DNA of 64,000 bases from the NCBI RefSeq assembly GCF_009870125.1, contig NC_046683.1, positions 16,935,001-16,999,000 of the forward strand, read 5' to 3'. Positions 43,501 to 56,670 of the stretch are shown here, piece by piece. A model generated the notes under the pieces. That model was not told the DNA's origin. It worked only from the letters and a program-made list of their open reading frames with translations, and made no database searches. Numbering within the stretch: the stretch's first letter is position 1; the number at the start of each line of letters is the position of its first letter. The translations under genes were made by a program, and so were the position numbers. The stretch comes from Drosophila pseudoobscura (taxonomy: Eukaryota > Arthropoda > Insecta > Diptera > Drosophilidae).

Positions 43501-46500
43501 CAAAAAGAGTCGAGAAGCGGCAGCAGCAGGTCTACTATTTGGCTCTATCTATATTCTCTCTACGAAAACGAAACTCTACGAAAGCCTACTCCTGCGACCA
43601 AGGCTAAAGCAGCTGCCTTGCAGCAGCATCGGGGCGAACGTGGCATTGCCAGAGTCTTGCGAGGAGCTCTCACAAGCCGGTGTCAATCGGCGCCAATCTA
43701 GGGTTCGTCCACCTCAGTGGCCAGCAATCCACAAAGATCATGCACATGTCATGTATTTTGTTTTTTGAAATCGTGCGACCGAGTCACAATTCCAGTCTCG
43801 AGTGTAAGATTCATTTTACTGTTCGCTTGTGCATCTGGAGTCCGAGCATCATGCACACGACATGTATTTTTAAAGAAGTATTTGCTTTTTATCGCTTGTC
43901 GAAGAATAAACCTTGTTTCAAGACCGAACTCGCTTCGAGCTTTATTTCCAAACACTTTTTTTCATCCTCTGAACATTTGAAAAAGGTTCCAGCTCTTGGC
44001 ACGATCTCTTTGCACGGCTGAGTCCGATTTCCTGATTGTGTTTTGTGGTGTCTCAACATCATATCATAAACTACCAACCAGCCTAGACTTTTGTGAGGTT
44101 TTGATGCTGCCAGGCAGCTGCTTTTGGCGTTTGACGCATGCGTAAAAGATTATTATAGCACTACAAAGGAGCAGGGAAGAAACTTAGGTAACATTGGTGG
44201 ATAATTTTTTGGGGCGGGGGATTTTGCCTAAGTAAATGACTAGCGATTGAAGATTGGCCAGGGGATTGAGGTAGGGAGGTTATTTTTTTTTTTTTGGCGT
44301 CTAACAACGTCACTTACATGTCTGCGAGGCGCTGTCTTGGCATGCGGCTTTTTTGACTATCGTTTTTTGATGTTTTGTGGTGGGATTTGTATTGTTGTTG
44401 TGGTGATTTTTGTGTTGTTCGAGAGAGTGTGTTGTTGTAGTAGTTTGATGTTGTTGTTGTTGTTGTTGTTGTTGTCGGTTGTCGGAACGTTGGTTGGAGG
44501 GAAATTGTAGAGAATTATTTGCAGCACATTTAAAGGACACAAGCGACACAGAAACAGACACGCTAGAGGGATTGGAAACAAGCACACACACACACAGGCA
44601 CAACACAGAGAGACACAACAAAACAGGCAACAGATACGAAAGAACACCAGATGGAAACTGAACGTTCGATTCTAATTGAAAATGTTCCTAAAGCTCTCAT
44701 CAATTTGCATAAATTTGTTGTTGATTTGGTTAAAACGAAAATACTAGTTTAAGAAACGTTTAAATATGCATTTGTTGTTGCTTGAAATTTAATTGAAAAT
44801 ATATATATTCCGAGAAGTTGAAGCAGCAGTTTCCATCGGTATAAACGGAATCATAAAATCAACACCAAGAGACAGCAAACGGCAAGTGGAATCCAAAATT
44901 GGGGGATTCGAGCGTCGTCGTCTCTCACCTGCAGATCAAAGCTGTGCGCCGAGCCCACGGGCGAGTGCAGGGCACCCTTTGAGCCAAATTTCCCCTTGTT
45001 GGCCATCTGTATGCTCTGCGATCGGGAGCGATCTTTTGCGGTGGCGGTGCCCTGTGTGCTGCCAACCAGATCCACACCAGCGCCAATGGCATCGTTCTCA
45101 TCCTCATCGTCGTCTTCGTCCTCGCCCTCCTCCTCGTCGGAGCTGGCCTCGGCACTGGGCGGCTGTTGGGTGACTATTGGCGGTATGGCCGGCGCCGATT
45201 TCTTTCGTTCGCTGCCACCTGTAGAGGCGGCAGCCGTGGCCGTCGTGCTAGTGTACGCCTCGGAGGTGCTATCTGTAAAAGACAAAGACAGACAGGCACA
45301 GAGGGTGTGAGTGAAAGGACAGGGAGGGATAACAAGAGACTAACCATCGCTACACTCTTCACCGCTGCCCATTTTCTTGGCTAGTGCCAGCTGTGTCTGA
45401 CGCTCCAGCTCGCGTATATCCTCGATGGTAAGGCCATACCATTCATCCTGCCATGCCCAGGCCTGACGATGCGCCCGCAGCATCATTTTGCGCAATGCCA
45501 CATCGTGTATGAACTTCTCCAGCTTCGTTTGCATGCCCCAATATCGGAATTCAACGCGACAAATCTTATAGGCCGTCATCAGGGACATGTTCCGCGGCGT
45601 TGGCTGCTTTTTGCCCTTGACCTCGCGCCAATACTCCTCCAGCCAGTCATCGGCTAACGGGCCACGTCCCGTCTTTTCCGATATAAATTGTTTGGGGTCC
45701 TCTTCCTTCACGTAATCGCCGCCCCATAGCTGATCCTTGACAATATCGATTACATCTGCAAATAAAATATAATTTTTTATATAGATTTTGGGGGTGGATT
45801 GCACTGCTTCGACTGACCGACAATACGATTGCGTAGATCGCTGCCCGACAGCTGAAAGACATTCTCCTGATAGCCATTGTCTGGGAAATAGTACGTCTCA
45901 ATGTCCAGCGAGAACTTCTCCACAAAGGGGCAGGTGTAGCGTGTCCTTGTATACGGATATGCGTTCCATGCCTCCTCCTCAACGGTCAGAGCACTTTTCG
46001 GCAAGAGACCTTGGAAGGAAATCAAATTACATTACATCTAAGGAGTACGACGACAAGGTCGCTGGGCCTTACTCTTGATCCAGCCCGGCAAATGATTGCC
46101 CACATGGTATATCTTTTTCGTATATTGACCATTGCCGCCGGGACCATCCTTATAGGGTTCATTGATGATGATCTCAACGCCGCTGCCCTCGCCATGGCTC
46201 TCCTCGCGACTCTTTTTCTGTTTTGAATGCGTGTGTGGGAGGTACAGATGAAATATTCATTAGTATAAACTTTTCCCTCAATCGATGCGCCTATTTTTAT
46301 TCCAGTTTTCGTTTATTGCGTGTCATGGAACATTGCAAATATGCCATGAAATGCATTTCCCAAAGCAAATGTACAACCATGGAAAATAAACAAAAATCTA
46401 AAAATGTTTGCACATTTTTTTCCAAGTGAAAGCAAACTGATTATTTCTTGAGCTAATAGAATCTATCTGAATTCCTCATCTAAAGGAACTTACAGCTCTT

Positions 46501-47316
46501 AAAACTTTTCTTCAAAACAGTTTCGTTTTACAGATCTGTTCGGTGACATTTTGTCAATCGATGCGAATGTCCATCGAATTCAAAATTACGATTCATTTCG
46601 AATGAAACAAACAAGGGATTCCCCATGTTGCACGATAAATAAAACATCGTTTGTTTTAAATCATGCAAATATTTGGGATTTAGTCTTATAATACTACCTA
46701 TTAAGACTACCTCCATATTATAGGAAACAAAATACAATCAATATATGTAATACGATATCTAGGAGGAATATTGTGCTGCAGCGAATTATTATCTAGTGTA
46801 GAATCTAAGGCTCACATTCCTTAAGCATGAGCAATCCACAAAGAAGATCATGCACATGTCTTGTATTTTGTTTTTGCATTCGTGGGACCGAGTCACAATC
46901 CCAGTCTCGAGTGGAACATTTATTTTACTTTTCGCTTGTGCGTCTCGAGTCCGAGCATCATGCACACGACATGTATTATTATTATTATTATCTAGTGTAC
47001 ACTGTTCCCAGCTAAAAGCTCATTAATCAGTCCAATTTGTATGTTTAGGCACATATGGGGTATGTTTATCTAGTGGGAAGGTCATCGCCATATGAATTTT
47101 CATTTGATTTACTTGAAAAGTGTCGTAGAACTGCCTGCTACTTTGTGGGCATTGCCCTCTCACTGTTTTTGCAAGCCATTCCTTTTACGGTCCTTTCATA
47201 CCATCCCTCCTTCCGGCCAGGCACTTGATTCCACTTACCGCTATCATGTACAGTTGGGCAATCCGATACTCCTCGACGGTGAGGGGCAGCGGTATACGGT
47301 ACTCCTTAATCAACAT
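40548..47316 (-). CDS. rdgB: Retinal degeneration B, phosphatidylinositol transfer protein (PITPNM)
   Basis: Ten coding exons: 47239-47316, 46073-46217, 45818-46009, 45345-45755, 44929-45272, 43324-43399, 42042-43268, 41834-41971, 40796-41763 and 40548-40724; all phases agree and give 1251 residues. The N-terminal PITP domain ([20 protein letters not shown] to about residue 275) exchanges phosphatidylinositol and phosphatidic acid. Then come an acidic region, an FFAT motif in [11 protein letters not shown] (binds VAP at ER-plasma membrane contacts), the DDHD domain ([14 protein letters not shown] to [14 protein letters not shown]) and a C-terminal LNS2 domain ([20 protein letters not shown]). 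It works in photoreceptor PIP2 resupply during phototransduction. No lesion was found. Confidence 0.97.
43724..43871 (+). repeat. 148-bp repeat, copy 1, in an rdgB intron
   Basis: Shares most of its length with 46831-46978 in another rdgB intron, same orientation. It starts GCAATCCACAAAG, contains CCGAGTCACAAT and CAGTCTCGAGTG, and ends ATCATGCACACGACATGTAT. Inside, ATCATGCACATGTCATGTAT near the start and ATCATGCACACGACATGTAT at the end form a direct repeat. The nature is unknown. Confidence 0.8.
46831..46978 (+). repeat. 148-bp repeat, copy 2, in rdgB intron 1
   Basis: Second copy of the repeat at 43724-43871, with about 15-20 differences and the same internal direct repeat. It is followed by ATT microsatellite text. 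Confidence 0.8.
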
Positions 47317-50300
47317 AGTGCTGTCTGTCTGTGTGTGCCTCTTCTTTTTTTAGTTCTTTAAATGGTTGATGGATCGGATCCCTCCACCTGGTTATCGTTC
47401 CCGTTCTTTACAGTTGCCTATTGTCTTTGGTATCACGTTCGCTCGCTGGCTCGCTCGCTCTCTCTCTTCACTCTCTTCTTTCTGTTCGCTCTGGCTTAGG
47501 CAATCATCGATTGTAGCGGTACATGACTGGAGGCGACGCTGGCGCCAGGTCGCAGTGCCAGAAGTGAGTACATACGTCTATGACCTGCAAACAAAGGTGG
47601 AAGAAGAATGGAACGAATGAGAATGAGTACGGCAAGGCTAGTCAGGGGGGGGCCTGGGGTCTGGGCTGGCTGGCCATTGTTGCTATGGCTTCTTCTCCTA
47701 TCTGGATACCCGCATACGGTTTGAAAATGTAAAGTGCCATTCAATTTATCGATTTGAAGATGGAATGGACGGTGACACGGATGGGCGGATGGGGGACGGA
47801 CAGGCAGGCACTCCAGATAATCGGATATGCTCTGGGGAATTGGCATGTGGGTAGTAGAGGGGAGGGGTGACTGTCAATTAAATAGCAACGACAACGACAA
47901 CGACAGTAGTGTGCGTGTGCGTGTGTGTGTGTGTCCGATAAGGTCACCAACGACCTACCGTCTCGCATTTCTCTAAAGCAACAACAACAACAACAAAGGA
48001 GCAACAAATTTAGTTTATCATGCAGAATTGTTGTTGTTGTCACCTTGAACCATTTTCCTTCTCTCTTTTTTTTTGTTTTTGCTAATTGGATTTATTGTTG
48101 ACTGCTGACAAAGAGCAATACCAATATATCGGTAAATGTACATGTGCCGTGTGTGGTGGTCCCCCTCTGACGCACTCCGAATCGCATTTTGACCTATCGG
48201 AAAGTGACAGAAGGTGCGGTTTGCCTGTGTCTGTGTGTGTGTGTGTGAATGGGAGTGAGGAGTGGGAGTGTGAAGAGTGCAAACATGTGCTACAGTTTTA
48301 GTGCCTTTGTAGTAGGCAGAACAAACATATGGCAATTATCTAAATATTAATTTTGCTTATGGGACACTAACCCCCGCCGCACCCCACCCCCACGCGTTGC
48401 CACCGTTTAAATCTTATCTTTCAATTAGCTGCCTGCTGCGCATTGAAATGGCACTTGCCTACTAATTGGAGGATTAGAAAATTGATGAAAATGACATTCT
48501 ATTGCCCGTCGCCGCCACAAGTGGTGCATCATCTGGATGGCTGAGAGGGAGAGAGAGCTGCCGCAGCTTTCAATCAATAATTATTGGGAGCACACAGATG
48601 AGGAAGGGGGCCGGGACGGGAAAGGTGCACTGTGGAGGGCTTTTGGGTGCGAGGTACATGTCATGGCTGTTACATGGGCAGACAACCATCCCAGCACACA
48701 CACACACTCTTATGCACATGTACATACTCGTATAAGCTCCAGTCGGAGCATAATTACATCTTGTCAGAGACACCATGGGCCAAAACCTCAGACTCTGGTT
48801 AGATATAAAACAATATACGGTCAAATTTTGATAAGAGAGGTATGTAAAATCATGATGAGATTGGACTTTCAAGTGATAAGCTTTATGGATGCCATTTCCA
48901 AGACGTCAGAAATTTATGATATAGAATAATTATAAATACAAGCCCCGACACACACACACACACACAAATAAATAACTTATACATTTTCTCCGCCCTGACA
49001 GTTATTAAACCGTTTAGCGTACCGATCGTAAAGTGTGCAATTTAAACCATGACTGGCCACACTGTGCACGTATACACATGCAAACACGTTCGCCTATAAA
49101 GAGACCGTGCAAAGTGCACATAGCTGTCAATGTGTGTGGTGCTTGTGTGTTGTTTATGATTGTATTTTGTCATTTTACATTTTATGATGTGACCAAAGGG
49201 TACAATGCCAAAACCGTTATGTGCGGTGCGGTCCGGTGCGGGCGGAGGTAACGATGTGTTGGGCATGGTGGCTTTTATTGAGTCCGGTTCGACGGTGGCA
49301 GCGGCTGCAATTGCAGCAGACAGCTAGCTGCCTTCCAAAAGGAAAAGAAAGAAATCAATTTGCACAATTTCAAAGACGGCTGAGCAACAACAATGCCAAA
49401 CAGCTGCTGCTTTTGCTTTTCTTTAATGGATAAATTGCCATGGTAATTGGCAACAAAAAATGCCTCAAGCAAGAGAGAGAGAGAGAGATGTGGAGAGCGC
49501 AAAAACGGTAATAAACGCTGGCAAAGGCGACGTCAACGTCGACGCGCATTCAAGCAGAGATAATTAAATGCGAGAGATGAAAGCCCGCTGCTGCTGCCCA
49601 CACCCGGAAGTGCGAGGGGGAAAGTGATAGTTGCGAGTAACAGCAGTTTTAGAGTGGTGGCGAGAGAATCCAAGTGCATAGGGCGAATAGTGCAAAGGTC
49701 TAAACTAAACTAAGCTAGCTTGAGGCCAAAGGTTAAACACAATTGAAGCCGTTACATCTCATCAATTTAGCCAGGTTACAGCGTTGACCTAAATATGCTA
49801 TATTTGACTTGAAAGAAGCCGAACCAGCAGCCCTGAAAGGGGCACACACATACACACACACACACACACAAATGCACAAAGGTCGCTAGTTCACTCTCTC
49901 TTGGTGTCGCTGTTGCTTTTTCTCTCTCTCTGCCTCTCTGAGCACACCTGTGGCACGCTTTATGTTTATTAATAATTTATAAATATAACAAGGCAGCCAA
50001 CAACGGAAAACAACAGAATAAGAAGCAACAAGCCAAAGACGCTGCAAGCACATCCATTGTCTGCGTGTACGTGTGTATGTGAGTGTCTGTGCCTCTGCCT
50101 AGGGCTAAGCTTTTTAAAGCCCTAGATATCATCAGACAAACAGTTACAGCAGGACCGAGATCGTACTCAAAAATCACTTGCAAGAGCATTTCAATGTTAC
50201 ACCAGCGGCCACCAACAATAAAAAAAAGGGAATGGAAAAAATTGTACGTTTCCAGCTCAAAGGAATGGAAATTCTTATCAGCCACAAGCTGCAGCTTTTT

Positions 50301-52605
50301 TGGGGGATGGCGGGGACCTTGAGACCTGGGCCAACAACACAGCTTACGCATTTACGCACTGCTTACACTCACTCACGCTCGTGTACACACACACACACAC
50401 ATACACAAAGTACACACACTCGTAGATACAGGAACAGCAGCTCGCTTCGCTACACACACAAATACACGGAAGGGGGTGGGGGACTGATGTTATCCTTAAC
50501 TAATTTTTGCTCAATTCAACAATTTCCACAAAAAAAAAACACAATAAACAATGCTGGAAACTCACATTTTTTTATCATTCACAGAGAGGCAGCTGCACAG
50601 CAACAAAAACAAACAAATACAACCAATAAAAAAATACAACACAAAGTGAATAGAGCAAATATTTAGCTGGCTGCCTCGATTTTCTATTAAACACAAAAGT
50701 TTATCTATGAATTTTAGCTGAACACTTTTCCAGGCCACCACAGTTGAAAAATGTTTTTTGTGCTGTCTTTTCTTCTTAGCCTGCTGCTGCTTGCCTTCTT
50801 TTTTGCAATCAAAAACTAACACACAGAAAAAAGAATCGGAGCTTGCGCTGGGTACCCGTCGCGTTCGGTTCGGTGAAGGGGATGTTGATATATTGATATA
50901 TCGATAAATAGATATATATTTTGTTTGGTGTTGATAATATTAGGTGATATTGGCTATCAATATGGATATTCTTGTGGGATATATCAACGCAACTGCTTTG
51001 CTGAAGGTTAAAAGCGCCAACCGACTGCTTTCTGTTGTTTCGGGGGCCGCGGCCGAGAGCACACTGGTGGTACGAAAACGAAAACGAGAACGAAGCAGCA
51101 AGCAGCGCAGCCAGCCAGCTGAAAAGCAGTGGAGAGGCACAGCTCGGCACGCATGGCGCTATTCCAAGAAACGTTTGCCTATGTGAAGTAAATTCAATTT
51201 ATTCTAATCAGTATACAATATAAGAAAATAACGCATTTATTGAAACGAAAGCCGAATTTCAAATGCTGTTTAAGAAGACTAGAGGACTGAAATCGTACTA
51301 CGATATACACATGTATGAAAATATGCTACTTCGTTGTTACATGTCTTAATTTGTTGTCACCTTAAGTAATCGAAAGAAAGCTAACGGAACCCAGAACACC
51401 CTAGTTGGCAAGTTGGACGGTTGTGCGCATCAAAAGCGCGCGAGAAAGCGGAATAGAAAATGGCTCATTCTCCTCTCTTCTCACACGCAGCCGGGTGACG
51501 AGACCGAGACGCTGTGTCCGTCGTAGGTGACGCAGTTGCCTCCAAGGGGTTGTAAATTGGATTTATGCATATCGGCCAATGAATAAAATATATATAATTT
51601 CCTTAAGAAATTGTAATGAACCTGCCACAAAATGCCCAGTGTGCGGGGGAGTAGGTGTCCTTGTAACCGCAATCACTCTCTCCCTTAAAAAGGCTGGTAG
51701 GAGAGGAGGCTAGATGGCGCTGCTGCAAGCTGCTCCTCAGGCAAGGCATGCTAATACCAAGGTAAGGCAGTCTGGCTCTCTGAGTAGCATAATACGTATG
51801 ACAGACTTTCCTACTCCTCTAGCCATAAAGGCACTTTCTTGCACTACCTTACCTGGCTATTGGAATACCTTGTTTTCAGGCAGGTACACAGATTGACAGA
51901 CGTTCGTTGACAAAGATGGAGAGCGGAAGGCTGCAAACCCCGTTAGGCTAGCTGCACTGACGTAAAGGGCCTCCAGGTGTATTCTACGGGTGAACCGAAC
52001 CGATGATAAGCTGCCTCATCCACCACTCGTATCAAAATGTTTAGTAACGAGTTCTCTCTGTCAAAACCAAAGCAAACATGTCACGACATGCACAGCATTC
52101 CGCTTACGTTTTCAGCGAACGAACGGCCAAAATCAACAAATAAGCAAACAGACACGCCAAATGCTCTTCTCTGTTCTGTTCTGCTCTTCCCTCTTCTGCC
52201 ACCTCCATCTGTCTGTCACTCTCTTTTGTATTACGCTTGTTGTTGTTGTTTTCGCCCAGTCCTATGCATGTGGATAAAGTTCAACTTTGACATTTACAAA
52301 AAACGGCAAGTGCACAAGGCGCATGCTCCAAAAGCGAAAGCAACAATAATTGAGTTTTGAAATCAGTTAGTGCAAAATAATGCAATATTTCCGCACATTG
52401 CACCAAGCAGTGCAGTGCGCGCTCAAGCAGCCGCGTCGCGTCGCCGCCGCCTGACACTAGTTGCCGTTGCCTCTCTCTTAAAAAACACTTGATATTTCCG
52501 CAAGGCCCCCTCTACGGCTATACTGCTTTAATGTGCTCTGCTTTCGTTTAGAGGCAGTATCATAACGGTATTTAAAGCCATATGATTTTGAACAGATGAC
52601 CTTAC
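47317..52605. other. rdgB: rdgB upstream region, no gene supported
   Basis: It contains many CA/GT and GA microsatellites, CAA-rich stretches and a DRE-like TATCGATA at about 50898-50905. The likely 5' UTR exons and promoter of rdgB lie here. The acceptor-like CACAG just upstream of 47316 supports at least one upstream non-coding exon. No coding gene with a recognisable domain was found. Confidence 0.5.
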
Positions 52606-52695
52606 CTCTTGCTGCTTTAAGACTTCCTTGCTCTCGGGAACATTGATGCTCGATTTGAGACGCACAAGTAAATACTGCATATGTCCGTAGTTCAT
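52606..52695 (-). CDS. Possible short coding exon of an unrecognised gene
   Basis: Thirty codons on the minus strand from an ATG at 52695 (a second ATG follows at 52680) to a GTAAG donor at 52601-52605: MNYGHMQYLLVRLKSSINVP, then ESKEVLKQQE. Phase 0. An AG acceptor-like site (AATTTCAG) lies about 55 bases upstream. It sits between the Yp3 poly-A region and rdgB on the same strand, so it may be a leader exon of an rdgB transcript with an upstream ORF, or the start of a small separate gene. No downstream exon was identified. Confidence 0.35.
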
Positions 52696-52828
52696 TGCGT
52701 GTGCATGTCGCGTTGATATCCGTTATCCGTTGCTGATTTTCATTTTCTGAAATTTCAAATTATTTAAAAACTACACATTTTGATAAATTGATAGAAAATG
52801 CGACTTCTTTTTTAGAAAATTTGCAGGT

Positions 52829-52834
52829 TTTATT
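52829..52834 (-). terminator. Yp3: Poly-A signal of Yp3
   Basis: AATAAA on the minus strand, about 115 bases downstream of the Yp3 stop codon. Confidence 0.6.
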
Positions 52835-52947
52835 TTTGTGGGATTTTTAAGGGTGTTTTTTTTTTAGTAGAGTTAAATTTTCTTCAGACCTGTTTTTTTT
52901 GTGTATGCCTAACATGAGCATATCCAAAGGGTCGGGGATGGGGGATC

Positions 52948-54369
52948 CTAGTTCTGGTAATGGTGGACACCGTGGTAGGAGGCCTGCTTTTGGGCTGGGG
53001 TGCGCTGGCCGAAGGGGCTCTTCTCGTTGACCTCAAGAATGTAGTCGCCTTGGAGATCAAAGTCGGTCTGGAGACCCATGTAGGCGCGCTTGCCGAAGCC
53101 GTCCTTCTCCTTGTACTGCTCCAGCGAGTTAGCCGGGACAGCTGGGAAGTTGCGCTCGTTGCCTGGACGCACAGACTCGGCAAAGTAGCGGGTGGCACGG
53201 GCCACGGCCTCGATCACGTTCTTGGCACCGGGAACACCAGCGGACGGTCCATTGGGATAGAAGTCAACATCGCCGCAACGGAAGAAGGTACCCATGCCAT
53301 AGGCAGAGGTATGGATGGCATCAACAAAATCAGCATCGCCGCGGGACAGACCAACCAAGGCGTTGCGACGCTTGGACAGCAGCTTTGCGGGGTCCAGACC
53401 GGTGATGCGGCGGAGCTTGTGTCCGGTTTGGGCAGTGAATTCATTACCGGCAGCACCAGCCACATGGGCGGCAATACCCTGACCAATCAAATGGATAATC
53501 TCCTGGGGCACACCCTTGTTGGTCAGCTGAATCAGAGTCTGGCCGATCATGGCACCAGTTCCGGCCACATCGAGCATGGCATAGCGCTTGAAGTTGGTCA
53601 ACGTGGAGCCGAGATCAATGATCTACAAAAGGGTGCAACATAATGGGGCATATAAGAATCATGTGTATCAAGGGATGGGGTGCTTCACTCACGATCAAGT
53701 CGCCGCTGGCTGTCTTGGCCGATTTCCATTGATCCGCCTGCTCCTCGCTGGATGTGGATGTGTAGTCGTAGTCCTTGTTCGTCTGCTGCTGATATCCCTG
53801 CTGCTGCTCCTGGGCGTTCTTCTGCTGCTGCTGGAGATTGTAGCGCTGAATGTAGGCCTGGACCAGCTTGCGCATGGCCTTCTTGGCGGTCTGGCTGGTC
53901 TGGGGCAGGCCAGTCAAAACGATGGTAACCTCATCCTCACCGAAACCGGTCTGAGCCTGGGCCTTCTCCACATAGTTGTTCAGCTTGGCCTCGACACGGT
54001 CGCCATTGGACTTGATAATCCAAACGGGCACATTGCTGGGGCTGGGCACAAAGCTGGGCGTCAGATCGTGCTTGATGTGGCTGACATGATCTAAGGAAGG
54101 TATGGTAGGTCTAGTTAGCTCTGAAAGTCCTTCAGCACCTCCTCAATTGACTCACAGATCTTCTCAATCAAGTTGGCTCCCTTGTGCAGTGGCTCGTTCT
54201 CCAGACGCTCCCAGGTAATGTCGTTCAGCGAGGGCACACTCTCCAGCTCGGAGGCACTCAGCCACTTGGTGGGCTTCAGCTCGTGCATGCCCGTGGAGGA
54301 GGAGGCATCCTTGTTGGCATAGGCCACTGCCGTTAGGCAGGCCAGCAGCAGGCACAGTCTCAGGCTCAT
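52948..54369 (-). CDS. Yp3: Yolk protein 3 (lipase-like vitellogenin)
   Basis: Three exons, 54156-54369, 53693-54090 and 52948-53622, 428 residues, GT/AG borders. The signal peptide is MSLRLCLLLACLTAVAYANK. The protein has the lipase fold of Drosophila yolk proteins, but the nucleophile elbow reads HLIGQGIAAHVAGAAG, with Gly in place of the catalytic Ser, so it is a storage protein and not an enzyme. A Tyr/Asp-rich segment (KDYDYTSTSSEEQADQW), likely tyrosine-sulphated, is present, as is a Gln-rich stretch. It is made in female fat body and follicle cells under Doublesex control and taken up through Yolkless. There is a TATA box 70 bases upstream of the start. Confidence 0.97.
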
Positions 54370-54440
54370 GATTGGAATTTCGAATCGGTCTTGTCCAAAC
54401 GTTGATCTACGTTTGATGGCTGTTTCAGCGGTGCTCAGGG

Positions 54441-54448
54441 TTTTTATA
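54441..54448 (-). promoter_or_regulatory. Yp3: TATA box of Yp3
   Basis: TATAAAAA on the minus strand, 72-79 bases upstream of the Yp3 ATG, which leaves room for a transcription start about 30 bases downstream and a short leader. A TATA promoter fits a strongly regulated, tissue-specific gene. Confidence 0.75.
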
Positions 54449-55137
54449 GAGGGCCGTGCCTCCTATACGTTCCGGATTTGTGCTGACCAGAGGAAGTCGA
54501 CGTCTGGCTCTGGTTCTGTGCCCTTTCTGCTGATCTGGCTGTATGTGACTGTGGAAACTGCTACATTTGCTGAAAATACTATTCGATTTTGCATGGGTTT
54601 TGTCGTTGGGCAACCGGATCTGTTATCAGAGAGAGAGAGAGGGGTTCTTGAACCTCGTGTAACCTGAGCTGATTGGCATACACTTAGCTAGGCACATCTC
54701 GCTCGCAAGAACGCAACAAACTTGCAGCGATTGCGTCCCTCGTACAGAGGCAGGTGTTGAATGACATCCGATGGGGATTGTGCAATCATTAATATGCCTA
54801 TAGATGCACAAAACAAATACATATAGAGATCTGCATCACAATTCACAGATCTGTACGTAGTGCTACTCCTCTCTGCCCAGCTTGGGCTCTTTCCTCTCCT
54901 AGTAGCTTCAGCTAGGCCCAACGCAGCCATTAACCTATGGTTCCCATATCCATACTGCAATATTTTTATGAAAGGACGATGGCATGCTGGATTGGTATGG
55001 CAATATGCAATCGAGTATAAAGTACTGTCGAATACACAACGACACAAAAATAAGAAAGATTTCATTTTTGGCTTTACAAAAAAAAGAAGGTAAAAAACCC
55101 GGGTTTATTCTAATAAATCGTTAGTCTGAATAATCCT

Positions 55138-56407
55138 TTAGTTAACACGTTTATTGATATTGGTATAGCCAATGCCCACACAGGCCATTAGGACCTTTTG
55201 GGCACCACGCACATCGTCGCCCTCATCCTCATCTTCGGCCTCCGGATTCTCCAGTTTGAAGGTAATCGAAAAGAAGTCGCGCAGATGTTGTAGGAAGTGA
55301 ACCGTGTAGGTGGATAAAGCACCTGGAAAATGATTACCATAGAATTGGTATTTTAAGAGGACTCAGAGGACTCCTACCTGTAAGGAACTTGGAGACATGC
55401 TTTTGCCCCAGGGCCATGTAGAGAGCCGCCAGCCATTGGTAGGCGGAGTCACAGCAGCCGCCGCGATAGATTTCATCGAGCAGACGCATGGCCACCTCCT
55501 GGCCCAGATCCTCAGGCACTGCAGGGGTGTCCTAAAGTGGATACAGAGATATTTTAAGAGGAGATGGCTATTAGGGGGGCTGATTACTACTTACGGACTC
55601 TTCGCGGGTATTGGAACTACAATCGGCGGCAAAGCAAACCCCCTCGGTGGTCTCCGCTAGCAGACAAATGCCAAATCCTGGGGAATTGCCCGACATTTTG
55701 CCACGATTTTGATCGGTATAGATGTAGACATCGGGCAGGAATTTCAGCATACATCCCTTGGCCGCCTCCACAGTGCGATTGGCCATCGCGGGGGACACTT
55801 TGCACGCATATACCGTGCCGCGTATGCGCTTGATCATGCCCTGCGCCTGGCACTGGATGGCGCGCAGACTCTTGCGCACGGGGCAACGGAATTCAATCTC
55901 ACCGCCACCCAATGGAGCCACACCGCGCTTCACCACACGCAGATCGAGCCCCTCATCCACCAGGAGGAAACGTTTCAGCAAGGACAGTGCGGCCCCCTTG
56001 ATGTGATCCACCGAGGGTGAGTCCTTGCTGTTGGTCACACCGCGCAGGGTGGCGTTTAGTGGATTCTTGCAGAACGGTCCCAGGGCGATCAAGGCGTCCA
56101 AATAGTAGCCAATGCCACGCTGAACGCAGCAATCGTGATGGATTTGGCCGCCATGTAGGAGGCCGGGCGTGAACATGACACTGGTGCCGGCCGGATTCAG
56201 TTCGATTCGTGTGCCATTTGTAATTTTGTCCAGTAAACGGATCAGATTGATCTCGTATTCCCTTAGACCGGGGGCGGCTTCGTCTTCGGAACGGATTTGT
56301 GTGATCTTCAGTGGCTTGCCAGAGAGGCAAGCGAGGATGAGGCGCTGCTTAAGGAAGTTGCTGCCACGGTAAATGAGGCAATTGCCTTCCTGGGCAACTG
56401 GCGGCAT
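55138..56407 (-). CDS. Rtc1: RNA 3'-terminal phosphate cyclase-like protein (Rcl1/Rtc1)
   Basis: Three exons, 55595-56407, 55378-55531 and 55138-55322, 383 residues (human RCL1 has 373). It starts MPPVAQEGNCLIYRGSNFLK. RTC-fold landmarks include TPGLLHGG..HDCCVQRGIGYYL, VKRGVAPLGGGEIEF and a C-terminal helical segment PEDLGQEVAMRLLDEIYRGG. The catalytic His of true RtcA cyclases is not present in the last segment, as expected for Rcl1, which lacks cyclase activity and serves with Bms1 in early cleavage of pre-18S rRNA in the nucleolus. A highly acidic stretch precedes the C-terminus. Its promoter faces the GTSF1-like gene. Confidence 0.93.
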
Positions 56408-56462
56408 GATTTTGCCTTCTATTTAACACAATTTATTTAAAAAGTTTCAGCACAGCCCTCTG

Positions 56463-56520
56463 CACGTGCGTCCAGAACAGGTAAACAACAATCGATATGG
56501 TAATCGATATAGTATCGATA
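56463..56520. promoter_or_regulatory. E-box and triple DRE in the Rtc1/GTSF1-like divergent promoter
   Basis: CACGTG at 56463-56468, then ATCGATA words at 56491, 56503 and the full TATCGATA at 56513-56520. It lies 55-110 bases upstream of the Rtc1 start. It is a typical DREF-type housekeeping promoter and probably serves Rtc1. Confidence 0.7.
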
Positions 56521-56670
56521 TTTTGCTGGCCATCTGGCAGCACTGTCTTAAAAATGTCATAGCGCATTTGTTTGAACTACGAGTATCTTCAAAGCTTAAC
56601 AAGAATTTGCAAACAGTATTATTTTACGCGGTTTACCTCAAGTTGTTGTTCGTTCAATCATCACGAAACT

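Noticed and set aside
52960-53643. 227-codon plus-strand ORF
   Set aside because: Antisense to the third Yp3 exon.
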